From NCBI RefSeq assembly GCF_002379085.1, contig NZ_NBZW01000033.1, positions 1 through 45,266 of the forward strand: DNA of 45,266 bases. Direction: 5' to 3'. The notes below the pieces were generated by a model. That model searched no databases, had not been told where the DNA came from, and saw nothing but the letters and a program-made list of their open reading frames with translations. This DNA comes from Polaromonas sp. AET17H-212. GTDB taxonomy: Bacteria > Pseudomonadota > Gammaproteobacteria > Burkholderiales > Burkholderiaceae_C. Below, piece by piece: positions 16,076 to 23,200 of the stretch. Made by a program: the position numbers and the translations under genes. Within the stretch, counting starts at the first letter, position 1; each line of letters starts with the position of its first letter.

Positions 16076-16849
16076 ATGAGCGCCTTTAACGAAGAACGTG
16101 TCCTGTCCGTCCACCACTGGACCGACCGCCTGTTTACTTTCACCACCACCCGCGACCAGTCGCTGCGCTTCAGCAATGGCCATTTCACGATGATAGGCCT
16201 GCGGGTCAACGACAAGCCGCTGCTGCGGGCCTACAGCATCGTGAGCCCCAACCACGAGGAACACCTGGAGTTTCTGAGCATCAAGGTACCCGACGGCCCG
16301 CTGACGTCGCGGCTGCAGCACATCAAGGTGGGCGACACCATCATCGTCGGGCGCAAGCCGACCGGCACCCTGGTGATCGACTACCTGCTTCCCGGCAAAC
16401 GGCTGTACCTGCTGTCCACCGGAACCGGTCTGGCGCCCTTCATGAGCATCATCCGCGATCCGGCGACTTACGAACAGTTCGAGCAGATTGTTCTGGTGCA
16501 TGGCGTGCGCCAGGCCGACGAGTTGGCCTACCACGACCTGGTCGTGGACCATCTGCCGCAGCACGAGTTCCTCGGTGAGCTGGTGTCCAAACAGCTGCTG
16601 TATTACCCGACCGTGACGCGCGAGAGTTACCGCAACATGGGCCGCGTCACCGACCTGATGGAAACCGGCAAGATGTTTGAAGACCTGAAGCTGCCCCCGC
16701 TGGACCCCGCGCAGGACCGCGTCATGATCTGCGGCAGCCCGGGCATGCTCAAGGACCTGAAACACATGCTGGAAAAACGCGGCTTTGCGGAGGGCAACAC
16801 CTCCAGGCCCGGCGACTTTGTCATCGAGCGTGCGTTTGCCGAGCAATGA
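16076..16849 (+). CDS. fpr: Ferredoxin-NADP(+) reductase
   Basis: This FAD enzyme moves electrons between NADPH and ferredoxin. The 257-residue protein has the FAD-binding RAYSIVS motif at about 51-57, an NADP-binding STGTGLAPFMS segment at about 114-124, the CGSPGMLKDL motif and the C-terminal VIERAFAEQ typical of subclass-I bacterial Fpr proteins. Start and length match the family. It begins 39 bases after the ferredoxin gene. Together the pair forms an NADPH-to-reductase electron chain, a sensible local supply for the hnr product. Most Burkholderiales also carry a housekeeping fpr elsewhere, so this copy may be a pathway-dedicated paralogue. Confidence 0.95.
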   Translation: MSAFNEERVLSVHHWTDRLFTFTTTRDQSLRFSNGHFTMIGLRVNDKPLLRAYSIVSPNHEEHLEFLSIKVPDGPLTSRLQHIKVGDTIIVGRKPTGTLVIDYLLPGKRLYLLSTGTGLAPFMSIIRDPATYEQFEQIVLVHGVRQADELAYHDLVVDHLPQHEFLGELVSKQLLYYPTVTRESYRNMGRVTDLMETGKMFEDLKLPPLDPAQDRVMICGSPGMLKDLKHMLEKRGFAEGNTSRPGDFVIERAFAEQ

Positions 16850-16856
16850 AGTGATG

Positions 16857-16940
16857 GCCCCCACGTTTGTCGCTTCGCGTACTGCACTGCCCCCCGAGGG
16901 GGCCAATTTTCCTTGGGGCGGTCCGGCGGAAAATTCCCCA
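16857..16940 (+). repeat. GC-rich dispersed repeat, intergenic copy
   Basis: Between fpr and the tetR gene lies GCCCCCACG, then CGCTTCGCGTACTG, CACTGCCCCCCGAGGGGGC, and CCTTGGGGCGGTCCGGCGG. The same blocks occur in the same order inside the nicB-like gene at 5101-5182. CCCCCCGAGGGGGC can form a stable hairpin that could slow transcription between fpr and tetR. No open frame of interest is present in this gap. Confidence 0.75.
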
Positions 16941-16968
16941 ATGAGCCATTGAAACTTCACGAGCGCCC

Positions 16969-17658
16969 ATGACCGCCAAGACCACCAAACCCCGCCCGGC
17001 AGCCGCCAAACGTGCGCCTGCCAAACGGACGGGTGTGCGGGAGCAGGCCGCGCAAACCACGCGCGACAACATCCTGCGTGCCGCCACCAAGGTCTTTGCG
17101 CGGTATGGCTACGAAGGCGGCAGCGTGGAAAAAATCTCGCAGTCGGCCAAGTCCTTCGACCGGATGATTTACTACTACTTCGGCAGCAAGGAAGGCCTGT
17201 TCATCGAAGTGCTGGAAGACATGTACCGCCGGATGAACGATGCCGAGCTGGCGCTCGACCTTGACCTGGAGCAGCCGGTAGAGTCGCTGAAGGACGTCAT
17301 CCGTTTTGTCGTGACCTATTACAGCAAGAACCCGGAGTTCATCACGCTGCTCAACACGGAAAACCTGCACCGCGGCAAACACATCTCCAAGTCCATGCGT
17401 GCCCGGGAGTACTCGTCGCCCGCGATTGCGATCATCCAGAAGTTGCTGGAAAGCGGCGTGAAGAAGAAGGTGTTTCGCGCTGACATCTCCGCGCGCAACG
17501 TCTACCTGCTGATCGCGGCAACCGGCTATTTCTACATCTCCAACCGCCACACGCTGTCGGCCTTCCTCGGGGAAGACCTGCAGACCCCCGAAGCCCTGGC
17601 CGACTGGCAGGCCTTCATCACCAGCACCGTGCTGCGCACCGTGATGCCCAACCCCTGA
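16969..17658 (+). CDS. TetR-family transcriptional regulator, probable regulator of the nicotinate locus
   Basis: This 229-residue protein starts with a basic Ala/Pro/Lys-rich tail (about 1-28: KTTKPRPAAAKRAPAKRTG). A TetR helix-turn-helix follows (about 30-78: RDNILRAATKVFARYGYEGG, then EKISQSAKSFDRMIYYYFGS), and then a ligand-binding all-helical domain of the TetR_C type. The family usually represses its own neighbourhood and is released by a pathway metabolite; here 6-hydroxynicotinate or nicotinate would be logical. No copy of the ATGT operator lies directly in front of the gene, so control would act through the fdxA-side promoter. It sits between fpr and the enamidase gene on the same strand. 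The family call is secure; target and inducer are inferred. Confidence 0.92.
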   Translation: MTAKTTKPRPAAAKRAPAKRTGVREQAAQTTRDNILRAATKVFARYGYEGGSVEKISQSAKSFDRMIYYYFGSKEGLFIEVLEDMYRRMNDAELALDLDLEQPVESLKDVIRFVVTYYSKNPEFITLLNTENLHRGKHISKSMRAREYSSPAIAIIQKLLESGVKKKVFRADISARNVYLLIAATGYFYISNRHTLSAFLGEDLQTPEALADWQAFITSTVLRTVMPNP

Positions 17659-17714
17659 CACCTCCGCGCCGCCGGCGGACATTCCCACCCACGACCTTTG
17701 AGAGGGCAACCAAC

Positions 17715-18911
17715 ATGGCAGAAGCTGTATCGACCGGAAAATCCGGAAAAGTGGTGATCAGGAACATCGGACTGCTGCTGTCCGGCGACATCGACCAGCC
17801 GATTCTGGACGCGGACACCATCGTCGTGAACGACGGACTGATCGTCGCCGTTGGCAAGGCCAAGGACTGCAACACCGAGGGCGCGCAGACCATCATCGAT
17901 GCGCACCAGACCTGCGTCTGCCCGGGCCTGATCGACAGCCATGTCCATCCCGTGTTCGGGGACTGGACGCCGCGGCAAAACCAGATCGGCTGGATTGATT
18001 CCACGATGCACGGCGGCGTCACCACCATGATTTCAGCCGGCGAGGTGCACCTGCCCGGCCGGCCCAAGGACATCGTCGGACTCAAAGCCCTGGCCATCAC
18101 CGCGCAGCGGGCTTTCGACAACTTCCGCCCCGGTGGCGTCAAGGTGCTGGCGGGCGCGCCCATCATCGAAAAAGGCATGGTCGAGCAGGACTTCAAGGAA
18201 CTGGCCGAGGCCGGCGTCACGCTGCTCGGTGAGGTCGGCCTGGGCTCGGTCAAGGCCGGCTACGAAGCCAAGGAGATGGTGGCCTGGGCCCGCAAGTACG
18301 GCATCCAGAGCACCATCCACACCGGTGGCCCCTCGATTCCCGGCTCCGGCCTGATCGACAAGGACGTGGTGCTGGAAGCCGACGCCGACGTGATCGGCCA
18401 CATCAACGGCGGGCACACGGCACTGTCGGAGCAGCATGTCTGCGAGCTCTGTGAAAAGTCCTCGCGCGCCATCGAGATCGTGCACAACGGCAACGAGAAA
18501 GTCGCCATCGCGGCGGCGCAAGCTGCGCTGCAGCTCAAATGCCCGCATCGCGTGATCCTCGGCACGGATGGGCCCGCCGGCTCCGGCGTGCAGCCGCTGG
18601 GCATGTTGCGGCTGATTGCCCTGCTGTCCAGCCTGGGCAACATTCCGGCCGAACTGGCCTTCTGTTTTGCCACCGGCAACACGGCGCGCATCCGCAAGCT
18701 CAACTGCGGCCTGATCGAGGTCGGCCGCGATGCCGACTTCGTGTTCATGGACAAGGCCCAGCATTCGTCCGGCCTGAACCTGCTCGACAGCGTGCAGCGC
18801 GGCGACATTCCCGGTGTGGGCATGGTGATGATCGACGGCATCGTGCGCAGCGGCCGCAGCCGCAACACACCGCCGGCCACGGACATCCCCAGCGTCGTCA
18901 CCCCGGCCTGA
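17715..18911 (+). CDS. ena: Enamidase homologue (amidohydrolase superfamily)
   Basis: This enzyme probably hydrolyses 1,4,5,6-tetrahydro-6-oxonicotinate to 2-formylglutarate and ammonia. The 398-residue product has the amidohydrolase metal set: His76 and His78 (DSHVHP), Glu173 (LLGEVGLGS), His202 (TIHTGGPSIPG), His229 (GHINGG) and Asp285 (LGTDGPAG). Several stretches match what I recall of the E. barkeri enamidase: GGVTTMISAGE, PGRPKDIVGLKALAIT, RPGGVKVLAGAPIIEKG and the C-terminal SRNTPPA. The E. barkeri enzyme binds a binuclear metal centre at the equivalent positions. The ATG at 17715 has GAGAGGG upstream. It follows tetR by 56 bases. This is one of the strongest pointers to the reductive pathway; hydantoinase-like alternatives fit the motifs less well. 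Confidence 0.88.
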   Translation: MAEAVSTGKSGKVVIRNIGLLLSGDIDQPILDADTIVVNDGLIVAVGKAKDCNTEGAQTIIDAHQTCVCPGLIDSHVHPVFGDWTPRQNQIGWIDSTMHGGVTTMISAGEVHLPGRPKDIVGLKALAITAQRAFDNFRPGGVKVLAGAPIIEKGMVEQDFKELAEAGVTLLGEVGLGSVKAGYEAKEMVAWARKYGIQSTIHTGGPSIPGSGLIDKDVVLEADADVIGHINGGHTALSEQHVCELCEKSSRAIEIVHNGNEKVAIAAAQAALQLKCPHRVILGTDGPAGSGVQPLGMLRLIALLSSLGNIPAELAFCFATGNTARIRKLNCGLIEVGRDADFVFMDKAQHSSGLNLLDSVQRGDIPGVGMVMIDGIVRSGRSRNTPPATDIPSVVTPA

Positions 18912-18926
18912 GCGCCAGCACCCCGC

Positions 18927-19532
18927 ATGCCCCACCTGCCGTCTCCGACCAAGGAAGAGCTTGCCCGGCTCGAACCCCTGACTCAGCTCGGCTTGCCCGA
19001 TATTGTGGTGGTCTCCACGCGCCAGCAGGCCGATGAAGCCTTCCAGTCACTGGCGAGCAGCGCCGTGCTGGGCTTTGACACCGAATCCAAACCCACCTTC
19101 TTCCGGGACCAGGTGTCCGAAGGCCCGCACGTCGTGCAGTTTTCCACCCTGCACAAGGCCTGGGTGTTCCAGTTGCATGACGCCGGATGCCGCGACACCG
19201 TGTCGGCCCTGCTCGAGCTGGAAACGGCCGCCAAGGTGGGTTTCGGGCTGGCCGGCGACCATCAGCAGATCCGGCGCACCCTGGGCGTTTCTCCGCGCAA
19301 TGTGCTGGACCTCAACGCGGTGTTCAGGAGTCGCGGCTACGCGAAGGAGCTCGGTGTCCGCGGCGCGGTCGCCGTGGTGTTCAACCGGCGTTTCATCAAG
19401 TCGAGAAAAGCCACCACCTCGAACTGGGCCAACCGGCAGCTGACGGACAGCCAGATCGTGTATTCAGCCAATGACGCCTGGGCGGCGATCCAGGTCTTTC
19501 ACGCGCTGGGCCTGCCGCCGCCGCAGGCCTGA
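18927..19532 (+). CDS. DEDDy 3'-5' exonuclease domain protein
   Basis: This 201-residue protein is a stand-alone exonuclease domain of the RNase D / DnaQ-like superfamily. The catalytic set is visible: Asp51 and Glu53 (GFDTESKP), Asp111 (GLAGDHQQI), Tyr179 and Asp183 (IVYSANDAW). No HRDC or helicase domain is attached, so it is shorter than RNase D. The substrate (RNA or DNA) cannot be decided. It starts 15 bases after the enamidase stop with no clear ribosome site and may be carried along by the operon; a role in pyridine metabolism is unlikely. Its stop is three bases from the convergent gene's stop. Confidence 0.85.
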   Translation: MPHLPSPTKEELARLEPLTQLGLPDIVVVSTRQQADEAFQSLASSAVLGFDTESKPTFFRDQVSEGPHVVQFSTLHKAWVFQLHDAGCRDTVSALLELETAAKVGFGLAGDHQQIRRTLGVSPRNVLDLNAVFRSRGYAKELGVRGAVAVVFNRRFIKSRKATTSNWANRQLTDSQIVYSANDAWAAIQVFHALGLPPPQA

Positions 19533-19535
19533 GAT

Positions 19536-19835
19536 TCAAGCGTAAACAAAACGCTGCCGGAAGGCGGCGCAGAACTGCGGGCTGCCGCCTATCGACAGGG
19601 TCAGCGTGTACCACCGATCGCCCGCCTCCTCTTCCTGCTCCTGCAGGTTGAAGTCCCACTCCCCGCCCTCGTCCAGCGGTGCCTGCAGGCCCGGGAAGGC
19701 CGAATGCGCCCACTCCAGCACCTGCACGATTTCCGTGCGAACGGCCGCCACCTGGTCGGGCCGGACCGACGCCATCGCGTCGAAAGTCCCCAGGCCCTGC
19801 GCGTCTTCGCTGTAGTCGAACTCGAGGAAATGCAA
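19536..19835 (-). CDS. Conserved protein of unknown function, about 99 residues
   Basis: The frame encodes HFLEFDYSEDAQGLGTFDAM, then VRTEIVQVLEWAHSAFPG, EGGEWDFNLQEQEEE and a C-terminal FCAAFRQRFVYA. It is acidic, with no membrane segment and no domain I can name. No ATG or GTG fits. The TTG at 19835 is annotated; a CTG at 19847 that overlaps the upstream stop (CTGA) and has AGGA at good spacing is an alternative. Either way translation is probably coupled to the gene upstream. The protein looks real because the composition is non-random, the frame is kept to a natural end beside a convergent gene, and I recall similar small proteins in related bacteria. Confidence 0.65.
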   Translation of the reverse strand: MHFLEFDYSEDAQGLGTFDAMASVRPDQVAAVRTEIVQVLEWAHSAFPGLQAPLDEGGEWDFNLQEQEEEAGDRWYTLTLSIGGSPQFCAAFRQRFVYA

Positions 19836-19843
19836 AGGGAGCT

Positions 19844-20176
19844 TCAGGACGACGCGTCCTGTCCGTCCACAGCGTCGCCGGGGGGCGGCGCGGGTTTGGC
19901 CGTGCGGTGCCCCTCCCTGGCGAGCAATTCGAGGTAAAACGCAGCGCCGCCTTCGGCGGCAACCGCGTCGATCAAGCCCATGATGGTCGCAAAATGCACC
20001 ACGGCGGCATTGTCCGGGCTGGTGCCGAAACGGCAGTCGAAATCCCAGTAGTCCACACCTTCGGGCAGCGGCACCCGGCGCTGCCTTTTGACGTATTTGC
20101 GGATTTCGTGCTTGACGGCGTCGAGCACACGATCCCGGTTTTTGCCTTCGATGCTGAGCTGGAATGTCTTTTTCAC
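19844..20176 (-). CDS. Conserved small protein, DUF6172-like
   Basis: This 110-residue protein starts KKTFQLSIEGKNRDRVLDAV, followed by RKYVKRQRRVPLPEGVDYWDFDC and a mid-section AVVHFATIMGLIDAVAAEGG. The tail is Pro/Ala-rich and variable. I associate this pattern with the DUF6172 family, whose function is unknown. The start is GTG at 20176, with AAAGG six bases upstream. The stop overlaps the possible start of the next gene, suggesting the two small proteins are made together. The 175 bases separating it from the divergent rhlE gene should hold promoters for both. Confidence 0.75.
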   Translation of the reverse strand: MKKTFQLSIEGKNRDRVLDAVKHEIRKYVKRQRRVPLPEGVDYWDFDCRFGTSPDNAAVVHFATIMGLIDAVAAEGGAAFYLELLAREGHRTAKPAPPPGDAVDGQDASS

Positions 20177-20351
20177 GGTTGCCTTTCGGGGGTCTGGTAT
20201 CAGCCCGGACGGACGTGATTCGCAAGCCCTCGATTATGCGGCTTCGACCGATGCCCTACTCCGTGGCGCAAGCGCTTAAACTGGTCCTCTACGGCGGGCG
20301 CTCTCCGGATCCACCTTCACCCTCACCAAGCTGCCTCAAAGCTCCCTTTTC

Positions 20352-21602
20352 ATGCCATTTTCCTCACTGGGCCTGTCCCCCGCCCTGCTGCACGCCGTCA
20401 GCACCAAGGCTTATCTGGCGCCCACACCGATCCAGACCGCCGCGATTCCCGCCATCCTGCAGGGCCGTGATGTGCTGGGTTCGGCGCAAACCGGCTCCGG
20501 CAAGACCGCCGCCTTTGTGCTGCCACTGCTGCAGCAACTGCTGGCGGGCCCGCACGAGAAGCCGCGCCGGGTGCGCGCGCTGGTCCTGGTCCCCACACGC
20601 GAACTCGCGTCGCAGGTCGGCGAGACCGTCCGCAGCCTGGCGCAGCAGTTGCCGCAGGTCCTGAAAGTGGCGACTGTGTTTGGCGGCGTGTCCATCAACC
20701 CGCAGATGATGAACCTGCGCGGCGGAGCGGACATCGTGGTCGCCACCCCCGGCCGCCTGCTGGACCTGGTCGACCACAACGCGCTGGTCCTGTCCGGCGT
20801 CACGGCGCTGGTGCTCGATGAGGCCGACCGGCTCTTCGAACTCGGTTTTGCCGACGAACTCGGGCGCATCCTCGCCCTGCTCGCGCCGCAGCGCCAGAAC
20901 CTGTTTTTCTCGGCCACCCTGCCACCCGCCGTGCAGGCCCTGGCGCAGACACTGCTGCGCGAACCGGTCCACATCGAGAGGCTGCCGGGACCGGAGCAGG
21001 CACCCGACATCGTGCAGCGGGCCATTGCCGTGGACGCCGGACGGCGCACCCAGCTGCTGCGCCACCTGATCCAGCAAAACGGCTGGCGCCGGGTGCTGGT
21101 GTTCGTGGCCACCAAACATGCGGCTGAAATCGTCGCCGACAAACTGCGCAAGGTGCGGATCAACGCCGAGCCTTTCCATGGCGAACTGAGCCAGGGAAAA
21201 CGCACGCAGGTGCTGGCCGACTTCAAGGCCTCGCGGCTCAAGGTGGTGATTGCCACCGATGTGGCGGCCCGCGGCCTGGACATTGCGCAGCTGCCGGTGG
21301 TGGTGAACTACGATCTGCCGCGTTCGGCGGTGGAGTACGTCCACCGCATCGGCCGCACCGGCCGCGCCGGAGAACGCGGCGTCGCCCTGAGTTTTGTCAG
21401 CGCGGACACGCTGGCCCACTGGCGCCTGATCGAAAAACGCCAGCAGGCGAGCCTGCCGCTCGAGCAGATTGAAGGGTTTGAGCCGCTGCCGGTCGAGCCC
21501 CCGGCGGAGGGCGCCGGCAGCCCGCCCTCGACAGGCGGCATCAAGGGCAAACGCCCCAGCAAGAAAGACAAACTCCGGGCCGCCGCAGCGCGCGGCGACT
21601 GA
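20352..21602 (+). CDS. rhlE: DEAD-box RNA helicase, RhlE type
   Basis: This is a 416-residue ATP-dependent RNA helicase. All core motifs are present: Q motif (PTPIQTAAIP, about 25-34), motif I AQTGSGKT (45-52), PTRELASQV, TPGRLLD, DEAD (156-159), SAT (FFSATLPP), the helicase C segment TDVAARGLDIAQLPVVVNYD and HRIGRTGRAG. The C-terminus is a short basic tail (IKGKRPSKKDKLRAAA) like RhlE, without the RNA-binding domain of DbpA or the long tail of DeaD. RhlE proteins help ribosome assembly and mRNA turnover. The ATG at 20352 starts the family N-terminus; the upstream region is divergent with the DUF6172-like gene. Subfamily assignment is good but not certain. Confidence 0.92.
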   Translation: MPFSSLGLSPALLHAVSTKAYLAPTPIQTAAIPAILQGRDVLGSAQTGSGKTAAFVLPLLQQLLAGPHEKPRRVRALVLVPTRELASQVGETVRSLAQQLPQVLKVATVFGGVSINPQMMNLRGGADIVVATPGRLLDLVDHNALVLSGVTALVLDEADRLFELGFADELGRILALLAPQRQNLFFSATLPPAVQALAQTLLREPVHIERLPGPEQAPDIVQRAIAVDAGRRTQLLRHLIQQNGWRRVLVFVATKHAAEIVADKLRKVRINAEPFHGELSQGKRTQVLADFKASRLKVVIATDVAARGLDIAQLPVVVNYDLPRSAVEYVHRIGRTGRAGERGVALSFVSADTLAHWRLIEKRQQASLPLEQIEGFEPLPVEPPAEGAGSPPSTGGIKGKRPSKKDKLRAAAARGD

Positions 21603-21642
21603 TCACTTGTGCCAGGGCCTGGTCTCGGGCCCCAAGGCGCTT

Positions 21643-21879
21643 TCAGCGGCCGGCGCCGTTGACGCTGGTGATGGCATACCCTTTTTCGGCAATTTGCTGC
21701 TCGGGACGGGGAATCGCGTACTGGCTGATCTTCTCGGCGCTGGCACCCATTTCCACGGCGCGGGCTTCGGACTCCCAATCGGTGTTCGTGGCCTCCTGGG
21801 GAATCAGCCGTCCTTCGGGCACAGCGAGGTAGGAAAACTGGCGATTGGCTTCGGCCCGGCGGTAAATGTCGACACGCAT
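21643..21879 (-). CDS. Small conserved protein, DUF6139-like
   Basis: The 78-residue product reads MRVDIYRRAEANRQFSYLAV, then EGRLIPQEATNTDWE, and ends GYAITSVNGAGR. I recall this pattern from Burkholderiales as DUF6139; function is unknown. The start at 21879 is supported by AAGGAG with ideal spacing. No signal peptide or membrane helix is seen. It converges on rhlE (40 bases between stops) and faces the SDR gene across a 330-base gap. The longer open frame upstream is not supported. Confidence 0.78.
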   Translation of the reverse strand: MRVDIYRRAEANRQFSYLAVPEGRLIPQEATNTDWESEARAVEMGASAEKISQYAIPRPEQQIAEKGYAITSVNGAGR

Positions 21880-22027
21880 GAGGACTCCTTGGCAGGTGGC
21901 TGGGCCCTCCACCTTACCCCCGGCCAGCGCCTGACTGCTGGAAAGTCCCTGCTTGTTACCCGGACTCCCGCTGTCCGGGCCGGGCCGGCACGGATGCCAG
22001 GCCCCGGAGCGGGGCCTCGGACACTCC

Positions 22028-22085
22028 TTTTTTGATAGCTGACTGCGCTTATACATCAGGGGCTGGAGCCATTTTTTATCATCAA
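22028..22085 (+). repeat. ATAGCTG-type dispersed repeat, copy 2
   Basis: The gap 21880-22209 contains TTTGATAGCTGACTGCGC, then GGGGCTGGAGCC and ATTTTTTATCATCAAG. This matches the copies at 2451, 29251, 30843 and 32037. Apart from this element, a C-run and promoter-sized AT-rich patches, I see no gene in the 330-base gap; the small frames there have no coding look. Confidence 0.7.
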
Positions 22086-22184
22086 GAACGCGCGCCAGGC
22101 GTCCCGGCGCCGTGCCGCGCAGACACGCAGGTGACGCCCTGAACGCCGCACTGGCGCTAAGCTGCCAGCCAAGCCAATCCCTCG

Positions 22185-22193
22185 CCCCCCCCC
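22185..22193 (+). other. Nine-base C tract before the SDR gene
   Basis: A run of nine cytosines lies just upstream of the AGGAG ribosome site of the SDR gene (start 22210). Homopolymer runs can change length by slippage, and in some bacteria this switches expression. Nine bases outside the core promoter is a modest case, so it is recorded without a functional claim. Confidence 0.5.
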
Positions 22194-22209
22194 ACAGACA
22201 GGAGCCCCC

Positions 22210-22974
22210 ATGAACGACCTTTTTTCCCTGCAGGGCCGCACGGCGCTGATCACCGGCGGTTCGCGCGGCATCGGCCGCATGATTGCCGCCGGCTTCCTGG
22301 CGCAGGGTGCGCGGGTCTACATCTCGGCGCGCAAGGCCGCGGCCTGCGACCAGACCGCCAGGGAGCTGGCCAGCCTGGGGCACTGCGTGTCGCTGCCCGC
22401 CGATGTCTCGGCGCTCGAAGGGGCCAGGGGCCTGGCCGCGGCGTACGGCGCGCACGAGCCGCAGCTCGACATCCTGGTCAACAACGCCGGCGCTGCCTGG
22501 GGCGCCCCGTTCGACGAGTTTCCGGAAAGCGGCTGGGACAAGGTGATGGACCTGAACCTCAAGACGCCTTTCTTCCTGACACAGGCCCTAATCACCGCCC
22601 TGCGCAAGTCCGGTGAGCAGCGCCCTGCCAAGGTCATCAACATTGCCTCCATCGACGGCATTTCCGTCAACCCCATGGAAACCTATTCCTATGCGGCGAG
22701 CAAGGCCGGCCTGATCCAGCTGACCCGCCGCATGGCGCTGCGCCTGATCCAGGACAACATCGTGGTCAGCGCGATCGCCCCCGGCGCCTTTGCCTCGGAC
22801 ATGAACAAAGACGCACGCGACCATGGCGAGGCGGTCGCCGCACGCATCCCGGCCGGCCGCGTCGGGCAGGATGCCGACATGGCCGGCGCCGCCATCTACC
22901 TGGCCTCGCGCGCCGGGGACTACGTGGTCGGCTCCACGCTGGTGGTCGACGGCGGCGTCACCCACGCGCGCTGA
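22210..22974 (+). CDS. Short-chain dehydrogenase/reductase (SDR)
   Basis: This is a 254-residue classical SDR, an NAD(P)-dependent oxidoreductase. The cofactor motif TGGSRGIG is at about 15-22 and NNAG at about 91-94. The catalytic Ser147, Tyr161 and Lys165 (YSYAASKAG) are present, and the C-terminus DYVVGSTLVVDGGVTHAR is typical. An Arg after the second strand (SARK) hints at NADPH. The overall look is like 3-oxoacyl-ACP reductase / RhlG-type enzymes, but substrate cannot be set from sequence. AGGAG lies six bases before the ATG. It stands alone between a small unknown and the second LIV transporter. Confidence 0.92.
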   Translation: MNDLFSLQGRTALITGGSRGIGRMIAAGFLAQGARVYISARKAAACDQTARELASLGHCVSLPADVSALEGARGLAAAYGAHEPQLDILVNNAGAAWGAPFDEFPESGWDKVMDLNLKTPFFLTQALITALRKSGEQRPAKVINIASIDGISVNPMETYSYAASKAGLIQLTRRMALRLIQDNIVVSAIAPGAFASDMNKDARDHGEAVAARIPAGRVGQDADMAGAAIYLASRAGDYVVGSTLVVDGGVTHAR

Positions 22975-22997
22975 GCGGCCGGCGCCCCGCGGCTTTT
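22975..22997 (+). terminator. Possible weak terminator after the SDR gene
   Basis: Directly after the SDR stop, GCGG/CCGC and GGC/GCC can pair as a short GC hairpin, and a run of six T follows (CGGCTTTTTTC). The stem is short, so termination may be incomplete. The remaining gap to 23200 holds another hairpin (CGCGAC / GTCGCG, 23015-23033) that may belong to the leader of the next operon. Confidence 0.35.
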
Positions 22998-23200
22998 TTC
23001 TGACAGAAACCTGACGCGACAGCCCTAGTCGCGCCGCGCCAGAGGGCTGCCCTGCCTGCGTCGTTTCCCTGCGCCAGAGCGGCACGTAAAACTACCTAAG
23101 TCCTAACCCGCTCACGCGGTACAAGACGAATCGTTAGCATGCAGGTCTCTGTGACGGGCCGGTGCGCCCGCCATTTCAATGTCTGTAGCCGGAGAGCAAT

